A DNA stretch of 64,000 nt from Phytobacter ursingii. Lineage in GTDB: Bacteria; Pseudomonadota; Gammaproteobacteria; Enterobacterales; Enterobacteriaceae. The position numbers were made by a program, and so were the translations under genes. The notes beneath the pieces are model-generated. The model was given only the letters and a program-made list of their open reading frames with translations, did not search any database and was not told the DNA's origin. Location: the NCBI GenBank assembly GCA_901456055.1, contig CABDWT010000002.1, positions 372,001 through 436,000 on the forward strand. The letters run 5' to 3'. Positions 49,303 through 58,438 of the stretch are shown here, in pieces (position 1 is the stretch's first letter; every line of letters begins with the position of its first letter).

Positions 49303-49650
49303 ATGAAGACGCTTTTCAGAACGATTTTACTCGGCAGCCTGTTGGCTGTCTCCGCTAATAGCTACGCCCTGAATGAATCCGAAGCGGAAGATATGGCCGA
49401 CCTTACGGCTGTATTTGTCTTTCTGAAAAATGACTGTGGCTATAACAATTTACCCAATGGCCAGATTCGCCGGGCGCTGGTTTTCTTCGCACAGCAAAAT
49501 CAGTGGGATCTGAGTAACTACGACTCCTGGGACATGAAATCGCTCGGCGAAGCAAGCTATCGCGACCTGAGTGGCATCCGCATTCCTACCGCCAAAAAAT
49601 GCAAAGCGCTGGCGCGTGACTCGCTCAGCCTGCTCGCCTACGTGAAATAA
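49303..49650 (+). CDS. yacC: Putative periplasmic protein YacC (Rap1a/Tai-like size)
   Basis: 115 residues from ATG 49303 (MKTLFRTILLGSLLAVSANS), with a clear signal peptide cut near SYA-LNE. The upstream 35 codons run into the cueO promoter. The mature part is small, with two cysteines (NDCGY, KKCKAL) likely to form a disulfide. PulS/OutS-like membership has been proposed for YacC; function unproven. It lies 97 bp before speE. Confidence 0.88.
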   Translation: MKTLFRTILLGSLLAVSANSYALNESEAEDMADLTAVFVFLKNDCGYNNLPNGQIRRALVFFAQQNQWDLSNYDSWDMKSLGEASYRDLSGIRIPTAKKCKALARDSLSLLAYVK

Positions 49651-49746
49651 GTTATTTCCAGCGAGGAACGCTGGCCGTGCATCCACAGTCAGAGTTAGCT
49701 ATCATGTTGCGCCTGTTTTGAGCAGGTGTTAACAAAGGAGCAACCT

Positions 49747-50613
49747 ATGGCCGATAACACGCTGTGGCACGAAACGCTGCACGACCAGTTTGGGCAATAC
49801 TTTGCCGTTGATAAGGTGCTGTACCACGAGAAAACCGGGCACCAGGATCTTATCATTTTCGAAAACGCCGCTTTTGGCCGTGTCATGGCGCTTGATGGCG
49901 TGGTGCAAACCACCGAACGCGACGAATTTATCTATCACGAAATGATGACCCACGTTCCGCTGCTCGCCCATGGCCGCGCGAAACAGGTGTTGATCATCGG
50001 CGGTGGCGATGGCGCCATGCTGCGTGAAGTCACCCGCCATAAAAATATCGAAACCATTACCATGGTGGAAATTGATGCCGGCGTCGTCTCTTTCTGCCGC
50101 CAGTATCTGCCGAAACACAACGCGGGCGCTTACGACGATCCCCGTTTCCAGTTGGTTATCGATGATGGCGTGAACTTTGTTACGCAAACCACGCAAACGT
50201 TTGACGTGATCATTTCCGACTGTACGGATCCGGTTGGTCCCGGCGAAAGCCTGTTTACCTCGGCGTTTTACGAAGGCTGCAAACGCTGCCTGAATCCCGG
50301 CGGCATCTTTGTCGCACAGAATGGCGTCTGCTTCCTGCAACAGGATGAAGCGCTGGACAGCCACCGTAAGCTCAGTCATTACTTCACCGATGTCGGGTTT
50401 TACCAGGCGGCTATTCCCACCTATTACGGTGGCATTATGACTTTCGCCTGGGCGACAGATAATGAAGCGCTACGTCACCTTTCCAGCGAGATTATTCAGG
50501 CGCGTTTCCATAACGCAGGCCTGACCTGCCGTTATTACAATCCGGCTATTCATACGGCAGCATTTGCTCTGCCACAATATCTGCAAGACGCACTCTCTTC
50601 GCAGTCGTCCTAA
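49747..50613 (+). CDS. speE: Spermidine synthase (polyamine aminopropyltransferase)
   Basis: Transfers aminopropyl from decarboxylated SAM to putrescine, releasing methylthioadenosine (removed by MtnN). 288 residues from ATG 49747 with AAGGAG ahead. Signature [15 protein letters not shown] and catalytic Asp in [15 protein letters not shown]. It is 14 bp before speD. Confidence 0.98.
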   Translation: MADNTLWHETLHDQFGQYFAVDKVLYHEKTGHQDLIIFENAAFGRVMALDGVVQTTERDEFIYHEMMTHVPLLAHGRAKQVLIIGGGDGAMLREVTRHKNIETITMVEIDAGVVSFCRQYLPKHNAGAYDDPRFQLVIDDGVNFVTQTTQTFDVIISDCTDPVGPGESLFTSAFYEGCKRCLNPGGIFVAQNGVCFLQQDEALDSHRKLSHYFTDVGFYQAAIPTYYGGIMTFAWATDNEALRHLSSEIIQARFHNAGLTCRYYNPAIHTAAFALPQYLQDALSSQSS

Positions 50614-50627
50614 GGAGAGATACGAAA

Positions 50628-51422
50628 TTGAAAAAACTGAAACTGCATGGCTTTAACAACCTGACCAAGAGCCTGAGTTTTTGTATTTACGATATCTGCT
50701 ATGCCAAAACGGAAGCAGAACGTGATGGGTACATCGCTTATATTGATGAACTCTATAACGCCAATCGTCTGACGGAAATCCTGACGGAAACCTGTAATAT
50801 CATCGGAGCCAATATCCTCAATATCGCCCGTCAGGATTATGAGCCGCAGGGTGCGAGCGTGACTATTCTGGTCAGCGAAGAATCGGTCGACCCGCAGCTT
50901 ATCGATAAAACCGAGCATCCCGGGCCGCTTCCCGAAGCTGTGGTCGCCCACCTCGATAAGAGCCATATTTGCGTGCATACCTATCCGGAAAGCCACCCGG
51001 AAGGGGGACTATGCACTTTCCGCGCGGATATAGAAGTGTCGACCTGCGGGGTGATTTCACCGCTGAAAGCGCTGAATTATCTGATTCACCAGCTTGAATC
51101 GGACATTGTGACAATCGATTATCGCGTTCGCGGCTTTACCCGTGACGTCAACGGCATGAAGCACTTTATCGATCATGAGATCAATTCTATTCAGAACTTT
51201 ATGTCAGAGGATATGAAGTCGCTGTATGACATGGTGGACGTGAACGTTTATCAGGAAAATATCTTTCACACCAAGATGTTGCTTAAAGAATTCGATCTTA
51301 AGCACTACATGTTCCATACCAAACCAGAAGAGCTGACAACGCAAGAGCGTAAAGAGATTACGGAAGCGCTATGGAAAGAGATGCGTGAAATTTACTACGG
51401 TCGCAACATTCCGGCCGTGTAA
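50628..51422 (+). CDS. speD: S-adenosylmethionine decarboxylase proenzyme
   Basis: Makes decarboxylated SAM for speE. The 264-residue proenzyme starts at TTG 50628 behind AAGGAGAGA, as in E. coli. It self-cleaves between Lys111 and Ser112 ([13 protein letters not shown]) to a pyruvoyl enzyme. Mg-dependent class 1A. Confidence 0.98.
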   Translation: MKKLKLHGFNNLTKSLSFCIYDICYAKTEAERDGYIAYIDELYNANRLTEILTETCNIIGANILNIARQDYEPQGASVTILVSEESVDPQLIDKTEHPGPLPEAVVAHLDKSHICVHTYPESHPEGGLCTFRADIEVSTCGVISPLKALNYLIHQLESDIVTIDYRVRGFTRDVNGMKHFIDHEINSIQNFMSEDMKSLYDMVDVNVYQENIFHTKMLLKEFDLKHYMFHTKPEELTTQERKEITEALWKEMREIYYGRNIPAV

Positions 51423-51429
51423 CCCACAA

Positions 51430-51455
51430 CGGAGCAAGGATGCTCCGGTCTGTTT
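51430..51455 (+). terminator. Hairpin after speD
   Basis: CGGAGCA-AGGA-TGCTCCG, followed by GTCTGTTT, 8 bp past the speD stop. The T-run is weak. Confidence 0.6.
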
Positions 51456-51503
51456 GCCAGAGCGCATCGCTCATTCCAGTAAGTTTCGCGGGTCGCGCGA
51501 TGC

Positions 51504-51677
51504 TCAGCGTGTTGTTTGGTCATGGAACCACGCCACGTCAACATTAGCGACATCAACACCGTACAGGCTGGCGACCGCCAGCAGCGACTCCATCATTCGT
51601 CTGCTGTTATGTTCCGCATCATGGCGCTGGTCGCGCGCTGAACTGCGTGAGAAGTAACGGGAAAAGAACGCTTTCAT
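51504..51677 (-). CDS. Small basic ORF of unknown function, 57 residues
   Basis: ATG 51675-51677 with GGAG about eight bases upstream (ACGGAGACGACTATG), stop at 51504-51506. I do not recognise it. It begins MKAFFSRYFSRSSARDQRHD (basic, aromatic), has a probable amphipathic helix RRMMESLLAVASLYGVDV in the middle and ends NVDVAWFHDQTTR. No signal peptide or membrane segment is evident. It lies in the 415-bp gap between speD and yacL on the opposite strand to speD. Support is the ribosome site, the protein-like composition and the otherwise unexplained gap. Confidence 0.6.
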   Translation of the reverse strand: MKAFFSRYFSRSSARDQRHDAEHNSRRMMESLLAVASLYGVDVANVDVAWFHDQTTR

Positions 51678-51837
51678 AGTCGTCTCCGTAAGGTGTCCGG
51701 AAGACCATTGCAGCGCAAAATATCGACAAAAGGAAATATGAAAAACAGCTGAGGTTTTTCATTACGCGCATTTACAGGAACAGAGCGCCGGTTCCCGGCA
51801 ATGCGGAAGACCGGCCCCGGTAATACAAGGGGGGAAA

Positions 51838-52200
51838 TTAACGCTGTTTAAGGAACTCGCGGTATGCCGCTACCACACTGAGAAAGTCTTCTACGCCGCA
51901 CATCGACAGACTCTCTTCATCGTAATAGCTCATCCCTTCTTCCATCTCATCGCCCGAGAATTCCAGCTGGTTGGCGCGTACCATCACTTCCTCGCCATCC
52001 ATCCACAGCGTGTATTCATGCCCGGCGCGCTGCCAGGAGCGTTCGCTCCCTTTCACGGTTTGCGCCGCCTGTTCCACTTCATCGAGCAGGGCCAGGTTGT
52101 CTTTCACTTCTTCATTAAACCAATGACCAACAGCTTCGTGGCCCATCGACATGCGCACTTTTACCACTCCGGTGATGTCGCGCAGAAATTCGTAATCCAT
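51838..52200 (-). CDS. yacL: UPF0231 family protein YacL
   Basis: 120 residues, same length as E. coli YacL, acidic, no signal or membrane segment. Starts [20 protein letters not shown]; conserved core [19 protein letters not shown] and acidic [17 protein letters not shown]. Function unknown in all species. It is upstream of the small ORF at 51504 and downstream of acnB on the same strand. Confidence 0.93.
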   Translation of the reverse strand: MDYEFLRDITGVVKVRMSMGHEAVGHWFNEEVKDNLALLDEVEQAAQTVKGSERSWQRAGHEYTLWMDGEEVMVRANQLEFSGDEMEEGMSYYDEESLSMCGVEDFLSVVAAYREFLKQR

Positions 52201-52310
52201 AGTGTTTTCCTCTGCAAAGCCATTAGGGTAATTATCGCAGCAGAGAGGAAGAAAAAAAGCGTGGAGGGTGGGAGGAATGAAAATAAAAAGGTGAGAGCAA
52301 GACCCTGCGG

Positions 52311-52352
52311 CCTGATGCCCTCACCCCCAGCCCCTCTCCCACGGGAGAGGGT
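52311..52352. repeat. REP-like palindrome copy after acnB
   Basis: CCTGATGCCCTCACCCCCAG followed by CCCCTCTCCCACGGGAGAGG GTA; 6 bp past the acnB stop. Same family and orientation as 11760-11796. Confidence 0.85.
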
Positions 52353-52357
52353 AGCAT

Positions 52358-54955
52358 TTACACTGCCGTCTGGAAAATCACGCCGTCAGCTTTGTCCGTA
52401 TACTGGTTCAACTGATCGAAGTTCAGATAACGGTAGGTATCCACCGCGGTCTTATCAACCTGAGCAATATAGGTCTGGTACTCTTCCGGCGTCGGCAGTT
52501 TGCCGAGCAGAGAAGCCACCGCGGCCAGTTCAGCCGACGCCAGGTAGACGTTAGCCCCAGTCCCTAAACGGTTCGGGAAGTTACGGGTTGAGGTGGAGAC
52601 CACCGTCGCACCGTCAGCTACGCGCGCCTGGTTGCCCATACACAGGGAGCAGCCCGGGATCTCAATACGCGCGCCGCTCTTACCAAACACGCTGTAATAG
52701 CCCTCTTCGGTCAACTGCGCGGCGTCCATACGGGTCGGCGGCGCAACCCACAGGCGGGTCGGCAGCTGGCCTTTATGCGCATCCAGCAGTTTACCGGCAG
52801 CGCGGAAGTGGCCGATGTTAGTCATGCAGGAACCGATGAACACTTCATCGATCTGCGCGCCCTGAACATCAGAGAGCAGACGCGCATCGTCCGGATCGTT
52901 CGGCGCACACAGAATCGGCTCTTTAATTTCAGCCAGATCGATGTCGATCACCGCCGCGTATTCTGCGTCAGCATCGGCTTCCAGCAACTGCGGATCCGCC
53001 AGCCATTTTTCCATGCCCTGGATACGGCGTTCCAGCGTACGACGATCGCCGTAGCCTTCGGCAATCATCCATTTCAGCAGGACAATGTTGGAGTTCAGGT
53101 ACTCGATAATCGGGTCTTTGTTCAGCTTGATAGTACAGCCGGCAGCAGAACGCTCAGCAGACGCATCGGTAAGCTCAAATGCCTGCTCGACTTTCAGATC
53201 CGGCAGACCTTCGATTTCCAGGATGCGGCCAGAGAAGATGTTTTTCTTCCCTTTCTTCTCAACGGTCAGCAGGCCTTGCTTGATAGCGTACAGCGGGATC
53301 GCATGCACCAGGTCACGCAGGGTAATGCCCGGCTGCATTTTACCTTTGAAGCGCACCAGTACCGATTCCGGCATATCCAGCGGCATCACGCCAGTCGCCG
53401 CCGCAAACGCCACCAGGCCGGAACCCGCCGGGAAGGAGATGCCGATCGGGAAACGGGTATGGGAGTCACCGCCGGTACCCACGGTATCCGGCAGCAGCAT
53501 ACGGTTCAGCCAGGAGTGAATAACGCCATCGCCCGGACGCAGGGAGACGCCGCCACGGTTCATGATGAAGTCCGGCAGCGTATGATGCGTGGTCACGTCA
53601 ACCGGCTTCGGATACGCCGCGGTGTGACAGAAGGACTGCATCACCAGGTCGGCAGAGAAGCCCAGGCATGCCAGGTCTTTCAGCTCATCACGGGTCATCG
53701 GACCGGTGGTGTCCTGAGAACCGACGGAGGTCATTTTCGGCTCGCAGTAAGCGCCCGGACGGATACCGGCCACGCCGCAGGCGCGACCGACCATTTTCTG
53801 CGCCAGAGAGTAACCACGGCTGCTTTCCGCCACGTCTTTCGCCTGACGGAAGACATCACTGTGCGGCAGACCCAGCGCTTCACGCGCTTTAGTGGTTAAA
53901 CCACGGCCGATAATCAGCGGAATACGGCCACCGGCACGCACTTCGTCGACCAGCACGTCGGTTTTCAGCTCAAAGCTTGCCAGCAGTTCGTTGGTCTCGT
54001 GGTTACGCACTTCACCTTTGAACGGATACACGTCAATCACGTCACCCATATTCAGGTTTGACACATCCACTTCAATGGGCAGCGCGCCCGCATCTTCCAT
54101 GGTGTTGAAGAAGATCGGCGCAATTTTACCGCCGAGGCACAGGCCGCCGCCGCGTTTGTTCGGCACATGAGGGATGTCATCCCCCATAAACCACAGCACG
54201 GAGTTGGTCGCGGACTTACGGGAAGAACCGGTCCCCACAACGTCACCCACGTAGGCCAGCGGGAACCCTTTTTTCTGCAGGGCTTCGATCTGTTTGATCG
54301 GGCCAACGCTGCCAGGCTGATCCGGCTCAATGCCTTCACGGGCGTTTTTCAGCATCGCCAGCGCATGCAGCGGGATATCCGGACGCGACCACGCATCCGG
54401 CGCCGGAGACAGGTCATCGGTGTTAGTCTCACCGGTCACTTTGAAGACGGTAACGGTAATTTTTTCTGCCAGTGCCGGACGGCTCAGGAACCACTCGGCA
54501 TCCGCCCAGGATTTGAGTACCTGCTGCGCGTATGCATTGCCCGCCTTCGCTTTTTCTTCGACATCATAGAAGTTATCGAACATCAGCAGCGTAGAAGAGA
54601 GCGCTTTAGCGGCAATCGGTGCCAGTCTGTCGTTATCCAGCGCGTCAATCAGCGGATGAATGTTGTAACCACCCTGCATGGTGCCGAGCAGTTCAATGGC
54701 TTTTTCAGGAGTAACCAGTGGGGAGGTGGCTTCGCCTTTGGCGATAGCAGCAAGGAATCCGGCTTTTACGTAGGCAGCTTCATCTACACCAGGCGGTACG
54801 CGGTTGATCAACAGATCTAACAGGAATTCTTCTTCGCCCTTAGGCGGGTTCTTCAGCAGCTCGACGAGCGCGGCCATTTGGGTTGCATCTAAAGGTTTGG
54901 GTACAATTCCCTCGGCGGCACGTTCTGCTACGTGCTTACGGTATTCTTCTAGCAC
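52358..54955 (-). CDS. acnB: Aconitate hydratase B
   Basis: Main TCA-cycle aconitase, interconverting citrate and isocitrate; the apo form binds mRNA in E. coli. The product is 865 residues from GTG 54953-54955 (encoded [16 protein letters not shown]), with GAGGAG upstream, exactly as in E. coli; the 17 codons above are not conserved. N-terminal HEAT-like domain (1-160), then the swivel domain. The cluster cysteines lie in [12 protein letters not shown] and [10 protein letters not shown]. Confidence 0.97.
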   Translation of the reverse strand: MLEEYRKHVAERAAEGIVPKPLDATQMAALVELLKNPPKGEEEFLLDLLINRVPPGVDEAAYVKAGFLAAIAKGEATSPLVTPEKAIELLGTMQGGYNIHPLIDALDNDRLAPIAAKALSSTLLMFDNFYDVEEKAKAGNAYAQQVLKSWADAEWFLSRPALAEKITVTVFKVTGETNTDDLSPAPDAWSRPDIPLHALAMLKNAREGIEPDQPGSVGPIKQIEALQKKGFPLAYVGDVVGTGSSRKSATNSVLWFMGDDIPHVPNKRGGGLCLGGKIAPIFFNTMEDAGALPIEVDVSNLNMGDVIDVYPFKGEVRNHETNELLASFELKTDVLVDEVRAGGRIPLIIGRGLTTKAREALGLPHSDVFRQAKDVAESSRGYSLAQKMVGRACGVAGIRPGAYCEPKMTSVGSQDTTGPMTRDELKDLACLGFSADLVMQSFCHTAAYPKPVDVTTHHTLPDFIMNRGGVSLRPGDGVIHSWLNRMLLPDTVGTGGDSHTRFPIGISFPAGSGLVAFAAATGVMPLDMPESVLVRFKGKMQPGITLRDLVHAIPLYAIKQGLLTVEKKGKKNIFSGRILEIEGLPDLKVEQAFELTDASAERSAAGCTIKLNKDPIIEYLNSNIVLLKWMIAEGYGDRRTLERRIQGMEKWLADPQLLEADADAEYAAVIDIDLAEIKEPILCAPNDPDDARLLSDVQGAQIDEVFIGSCMTNIGHFRAAGKLLDAHKGQLPTRLWVAPPTRMDAAQLTEEGYYSVFGKSGARIEIPGCSLCMGNQARVADGATVVSTSTRNFPNRLGTGANVYLASAELAAVASLLGKLPTPEEYQTYIAQVDKTAVDTYRYLNFDQLNQYTDKADGVIFQTAV

Positions 54956-55195
54956 GACGGTTCTCCTCGCTCTCATTGTCATAATGCGGCAGGCGATTCT
55001 CTTCACGCTCCTGTGAGACAGCAGTTTGTAGGGTAAATCCGCAATACCGCAACGGGCAGGATAGCAGGATTTTCAGGGGGTGTTAATCTGTTTACAAAAA
55101 AGCAACATTAAAAATTGGCTGAATCGTTAAGGGCAGGATAAAGCAGAGGAAATCGTCTTTTAAAGACAGAGAAAAAACGGTAGAAACCATGCAAT

Positions 55196-55214
55196 ACGGC
55201 CCCGCAGGGCCGTA
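55196..55214 (-). terminator. Hairpin after the 478-residue unknown gene
   Basis: ACGGCCC-TGC-GGGCCGT on the minus strand, 12 bp past the stop, followed by ATTGC rather than a T-run. The rest of the 271-bp gap up to acnB shows only AT-rich sequence expected of the acnB promoter. Confidence 0.6.
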
Positions 55215-55226
55215 CCAGAAGAAACG

Positions 55227-56663
55227 TTACTTGTCTTTTGACATATTGAGTAAGTTATTGCGCTCATACTTTTCTGGGGTGATGGTTTTATCCACCAGCT
55301 CGCCCAACACATACTTACGCACCGTTTCAATGTTATTCACCTGCGTATGGTTACCGATACTGGTCAGGAAGCCTTTCGCATTGTAATTGAAGGTAGTGGC
55401 ATTGGTTTCTTCATTATCCACCGTATGGTACAGATAATTCTGTGAATTTTTGCTCGAGTTAAGCGAAAGCGGCGTGGCCGGGTCCAGCGCCTGATACCAG
55501 GACGCGGTCAGATGCGTGTGTAGCGTCTGCTTAACGCTCAACGAACCATCATGGGCCGTGCTCTCTTGTGTCGATTGCGATGCCTGGTACGCGAAGCTCT
55601 CTTTCTCATCCATACGATACGGGTTAATGGCTTTCTCCGTTTCCGTCAGCGACAGGGAGAAATCACTCAGACCACGGATCTGTACCTTGCCATCGCCGCC
55701 CATCTGAATTGCGCCCGTTGAGCTCGCCTTGCTGCTCTCTTTTGGCTGCGTCTTATTCAGCGCATGGAAGGCGGATTTAAGCATCGCCATTTGATCGCTA
55801 TCGCCGTGGCCATCACGACGTGCTTTATCAAACTTGCTATCCCAGGCGTTTAAGGCCGCCTGTTGTTCTGCCGCATTGCCCACCAGAGACGGATTAGACG
55901 TATCGCTGGTCATTTTCAGCGAGAAATTATTGTCCTGATAGCCAATCCAGCGTTCACTCCCATCCGCATGGAAGTTAAGGGACTGCTGCGACAAATCGCC
56001 ACGGCTGAGATCGGTTTTCAGATCGACGGATTTGATAAGAGAGCTGTCAAACTGCGTCAGGCCAGATACATCCATTCGCGGAGGCTTCTCGCTCAAACCG
56101 TTAAGCGCAGACTGGAAAGCATTGCCTAATTTCGCTATCTCTGCCGCTTCGTCATTGCTGGCTTTGCCGCCCTCGGTTGTAAGCTCCACAGCAATACCAT
56201 CGCTCTGACGCGTCAGATTCAGATGGACAACAGAACCTGATTGCGTCGTGATATTCAGCGACACGGCAGATTTAGTGGGGAAAGTTATGTTGTTATCCAG
56301 CCCGAGGCTGGTCAGCGCCTGACTCACATCGCCCTGATTATCGGCGTAGTTACTGAGCAGTAACCCCCCCAGCCCACTTAACGAGGATACGCCTTCACTG
56401 CTCAACCCCAGATGCATCAGCCCCGAAAGCGCACTGTCCGCTTGCGTTGACGCTTTCGCAGCATCGCTAATTTTGGTTGGCGACATGGAGTACACGGCGG
56501 CAATTTCTGCCGTCTGGCTGCCGAAAATCACTTTCGCAGAAGCGGATGCCGCGGCAGGCAATGCCGAGCCGTTGGATTTCACTGTCGGTGAGGAATTGCC
56601 GACAGAAGACGCCAGATGTGACAGCGTGGTCAGAAACGTCTTGTTGTTGATGCCAGTGATCAT
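55227..56663 (-). CDS. Unrecognised 478-residue protein between lpd and acnB
   Basis: I do not recognise a family. ATG 56661-56663 (MITGINNKTFLTTLSHLASS) is preceded by GGGAG, nine bases away. It has no signal peptide, membrane segment or cysteine, and only three tryptophans. Residues 1-125 are Ser/Ala/Gly/Thr-rich and helix-prone (SALSGLMHLGLSSEGVSSLS). Residues 130-170 alternate like beta strands (AVSLNITTQSGSVVHLNLTR). A charged middle has DKARRDGHGDSDQM, and a Tyr/Asn-rich end carries NSQNYLYHTVDNEETNATTF. K-12 has yacH at this locus, but this protein lacks any similarity I can see to it. The lack of cysteine and the low-complexity N-terminus recall exported or surface-appendage proteins; that is inference only. 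Confidence 0.85.
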   Translation of the reverse strand: MITGINNKTFLTTLSHLASSVGNSSPTVKSNGSALPAAASASAKVIFGSQTAEIAAVYSMSPTKISDAAKASTQADSALSGLMHLGLSSEGVSSLSGLGGLLLSNYADNQGDVSQALTSLGLDNNITFPTKSAVSLNITTQSGSVVHLNLTRQSDGIAVELTTEGGKASNDEAAEIAKLGNAFQSALNGLSEKPPRMDVSGLTQFDSSLIKSVDLKTDLSRGDLSQQSLNFHADGSERWIGYQDNNFSLKMTSDTSNPSLVGNAAEQQAALNAWDSKFDKARRDGHGDSDQMAMLKSAFHALNKTQPKESSKASSTGAIQMGGDGKVQIRGLSDFSLSLTETEKAINPYRMDEKESFAYQASQSTQESTAHDGSLSVKQTLHTHLTASWYQALDPATPLSLNSSKNSQNYLYHTVDNEETNATTFNYNAKGFLTSIGNHTQVNNIETVRKYVLGELVDKTITPEKYERNNLLNMSKDK

Positions 56664-56775
56664 GACGATGAAACTCCCTCTCTCATCGATAAGGTATGGA
56701 GTATATACATCGGCAGAACGCGCGCATTATTTATACCAAAATGGAGAAATTATGAATTTATTCTCAAACGACGGG

Positions 56776-56808
56776 CAAAAAAAACGCCTCCGAAGAGGCG
56801 CTTAACAG
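56776..56808 (-). terminator. Terminator after lpd
   Basis: Minus-strand GCGCCTC-TTC-GGAGGCG stem followed by eight T, 10 bp past the lpd stop. Confidence 0.92.
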
Positions 56809-56817
56809 GAAGCGAAA

Positions 56818-58242
56818 TTATTTTTTCTTCGCTTTCGGGTTCGGCAGGTCAGTGATGCTACCTTCGAACACTTCGGCAGCCAGGCCAACAGACTCGTGCA
56901 GCGTCGGGTGCGCATGGATGGTCAGCGCGATGTCTTCTGCGTCACAGCCCATTTCGATAGCCAGACCGATCTCACCCAGCAGTTCGCCGCCGTTGGTACC
57001 AACAATCGCACCACCGATGACACGGTGAGTCTCTTTGTCGAAAATCAGTTTGGTCATGCCGTCTGCACAGTCAGAAGCGATTGCACGGCCAGAAGCAGCC
57101 CACGGGAAGGTGGCGGTTTCGTAGCTGATGCCTTTCTCTTTCGCTTCTTTCTCAGTCAGGCCTACCCATGCTACTTCTGGTTCGGTGTAAGCAATAGACG
57201 GGATAACTTTCGGGTCGAAGTAGTGTTTTTTACCGGCGATAACTTCGGCGGCAACGTGACCTTCGTGAACACCTTTGTGCGCCAGCATCGGCTGACCGAC
57301 GATATCGCCGATAGCGTAGATGTGCGGTACGTTGGTGCGCAGCTGTTTGTCAACGCGAATAAAGCCACGCTCGTCAACTTCAACACCCGCCTGGCCTGCA
57401 TCAAGCAGTTTGCCGTTCGGTACGCGACCGATAGCCACCAGCACCGCATCGTAACGCTGTGCTTCAGCAGGCGCTTTTTTGCCTTCCATGGAAACGTAGA
57501 TACCGTCTTCTTTCGCTTCAACGGCAGTCACTTTGGTTTCCAGCATCAGGTTGAATTTCTGACTGATGCGTTTGGTGAAGACTTTCACGATGTCTTTATC
57601 AGCAGCCGGGATAACCTGGTCGAACATTTCAACCACGTCAATTTCTGAACCCAGCGCATGGTAAACGGTACCCATTTCCAGACCGATGATACCGCCACCC
57701 ATAACCAGCAGGCGTTTAGGAACGGTTTTCAGTTCCAGTGCGTCGGTGGAGTCCCATACGCGCGGATCTTCATGCGGAATGAACGGCAGTTCGATCGGAC
57801 GGGAACCTGCGGCGATGATCGCGTTGTCGAAGTTGATCACGGTTTTGCCGTTTTCGCCTTCAACTTCCAGGGTGTTTGCCCCGGTGAATTTACCCAGACC
57901 GTTGACCACTTTCACTTTACGACCTTTCGCCATGCCTGCCAGGCCGCCAGTCAGTTGAGTGATAACTTTCTCTTTCCAGGTACGGATTTTATCGATGTCA
58001 GTCTGCGGCTCACCAAATACGATACCGTGAGTCGCCAGCGCTTTCGCTTCTTCGATGACTTTTGCTACGTGCAGCAGCGCTTTAGAAGGGATACAGCCGA
58101 CGTTCAGACAAACACCGCCGAGGGTGTTGTAACGTTCTACGATGACGGTTTCCAGACCTAAATCAGCGCAACGGAAGGCAGCAGAGTAACCTGCCGGGCC
58201 TGCCCCAAGTACCACGACCTGAGTTTTGATTTCAGTACTCAT
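56818..58242 (-). CDS. lpd: Dihydrolipoamide dehydrogenase (E3)
   Basis: FAD enzyme that reoxidises lipoyl groups of the pyruvate and 2-oxoglutarate dehydrogenase complexes and the glycine cleavage system. The product is 474 residues from the second of two adjacent ATGs (58240-58242), giving the E. coli length and better spacing to AGAGGT. FAD site VVLGAGPAGYSAAFR, redox disulfide GGVCLNVGCIPSK, NAD site VMGGGIIGLEMG and the C-terminal catalytic HAHPTLHE. It has its own promoter in the 197-bp gap after aceF. Confidence 0.98.
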   Translation of the reverse strand: MSTEIKTQVVVLGAGPAGYSAAFRCADLGLETVIVERYNTLGGVCLNVGCIPSKALLHVAKVIEEAKALATHGIVFGEPQTDIDKIRTWKEKVITQLTGGLAGMAKGRKVKVVNGLGKFTGANTLEVEGENGKTVINFDNAIIAAGSRPIELPFIPHEDPRVWDSTDALELKTVPKRLLVMGGGIIGLEMGTVYHALGSEIDVVEMFDQVIPAADKDIVKVFTKRISQKFNLMLETKVTAVEAKEDGIYVSMEGKKAPAEAQRYDAVLVAIGRVPNGKLLDAGQAGVEVDERGFIRVDKQLRTNVPHIYAIGDIVGQPMLAHKGVHEGHVAAEVIAGKKHYFDPKVIPSIAYTEPEVAWVGLTEKEAKEKGISYETATFPWAASGRAIASDCADGMTKLIFDKETHRVIGGAIVGTNGGELLGEIGLAIEMGCDAEDIALTIHAHPTLHESVGLAAEVFEGSITDLPNPKAKKK

Positions 58243-58407
58243 CATGACCTCTTATTGATTTCCGGCAGTCAGGTACTTGTCGCCCTTTATCCACCGGGAC
58301 GTTCTATCCGCCCGCAGTTTACAAAAATGTTAACAATTTTGAAACAACAAACGGCTCACGAATTCTCGTTTCGCTAATAACCTCACAGACATTATGAGGT
58401 TAAAAGG

Positions 58408-58433
58408 AAAAAAGCCGGCCGTCAGGCCGGCCT
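58408..58433 (-). terminator. Terminator after aceF
   Basis: Minus-strand AGGCCGGC-CTGAC-GGCCGGCT stem followed by TTTTTT, 6 bp past the aceF stop; separates aceEF from lpd. Confidence 0.92.
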
Positions 58434-58438
58434 TTCGA

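Noticed and set aside
52775-53899. 374-codon frame opposite acnB
   Set aside because: Antisense shadow of a highly expressed gene, no start signal, composition unlike a protein of this genome.
55087-55226. Possible small gene or RNA between acnB and the unknown gene
   Set aside because: Only AT-rich sequence, a short GTCTTTTAAAGAC palindrome and the hairpin at 55196 were seen; nothing protein-like or clearly structured.
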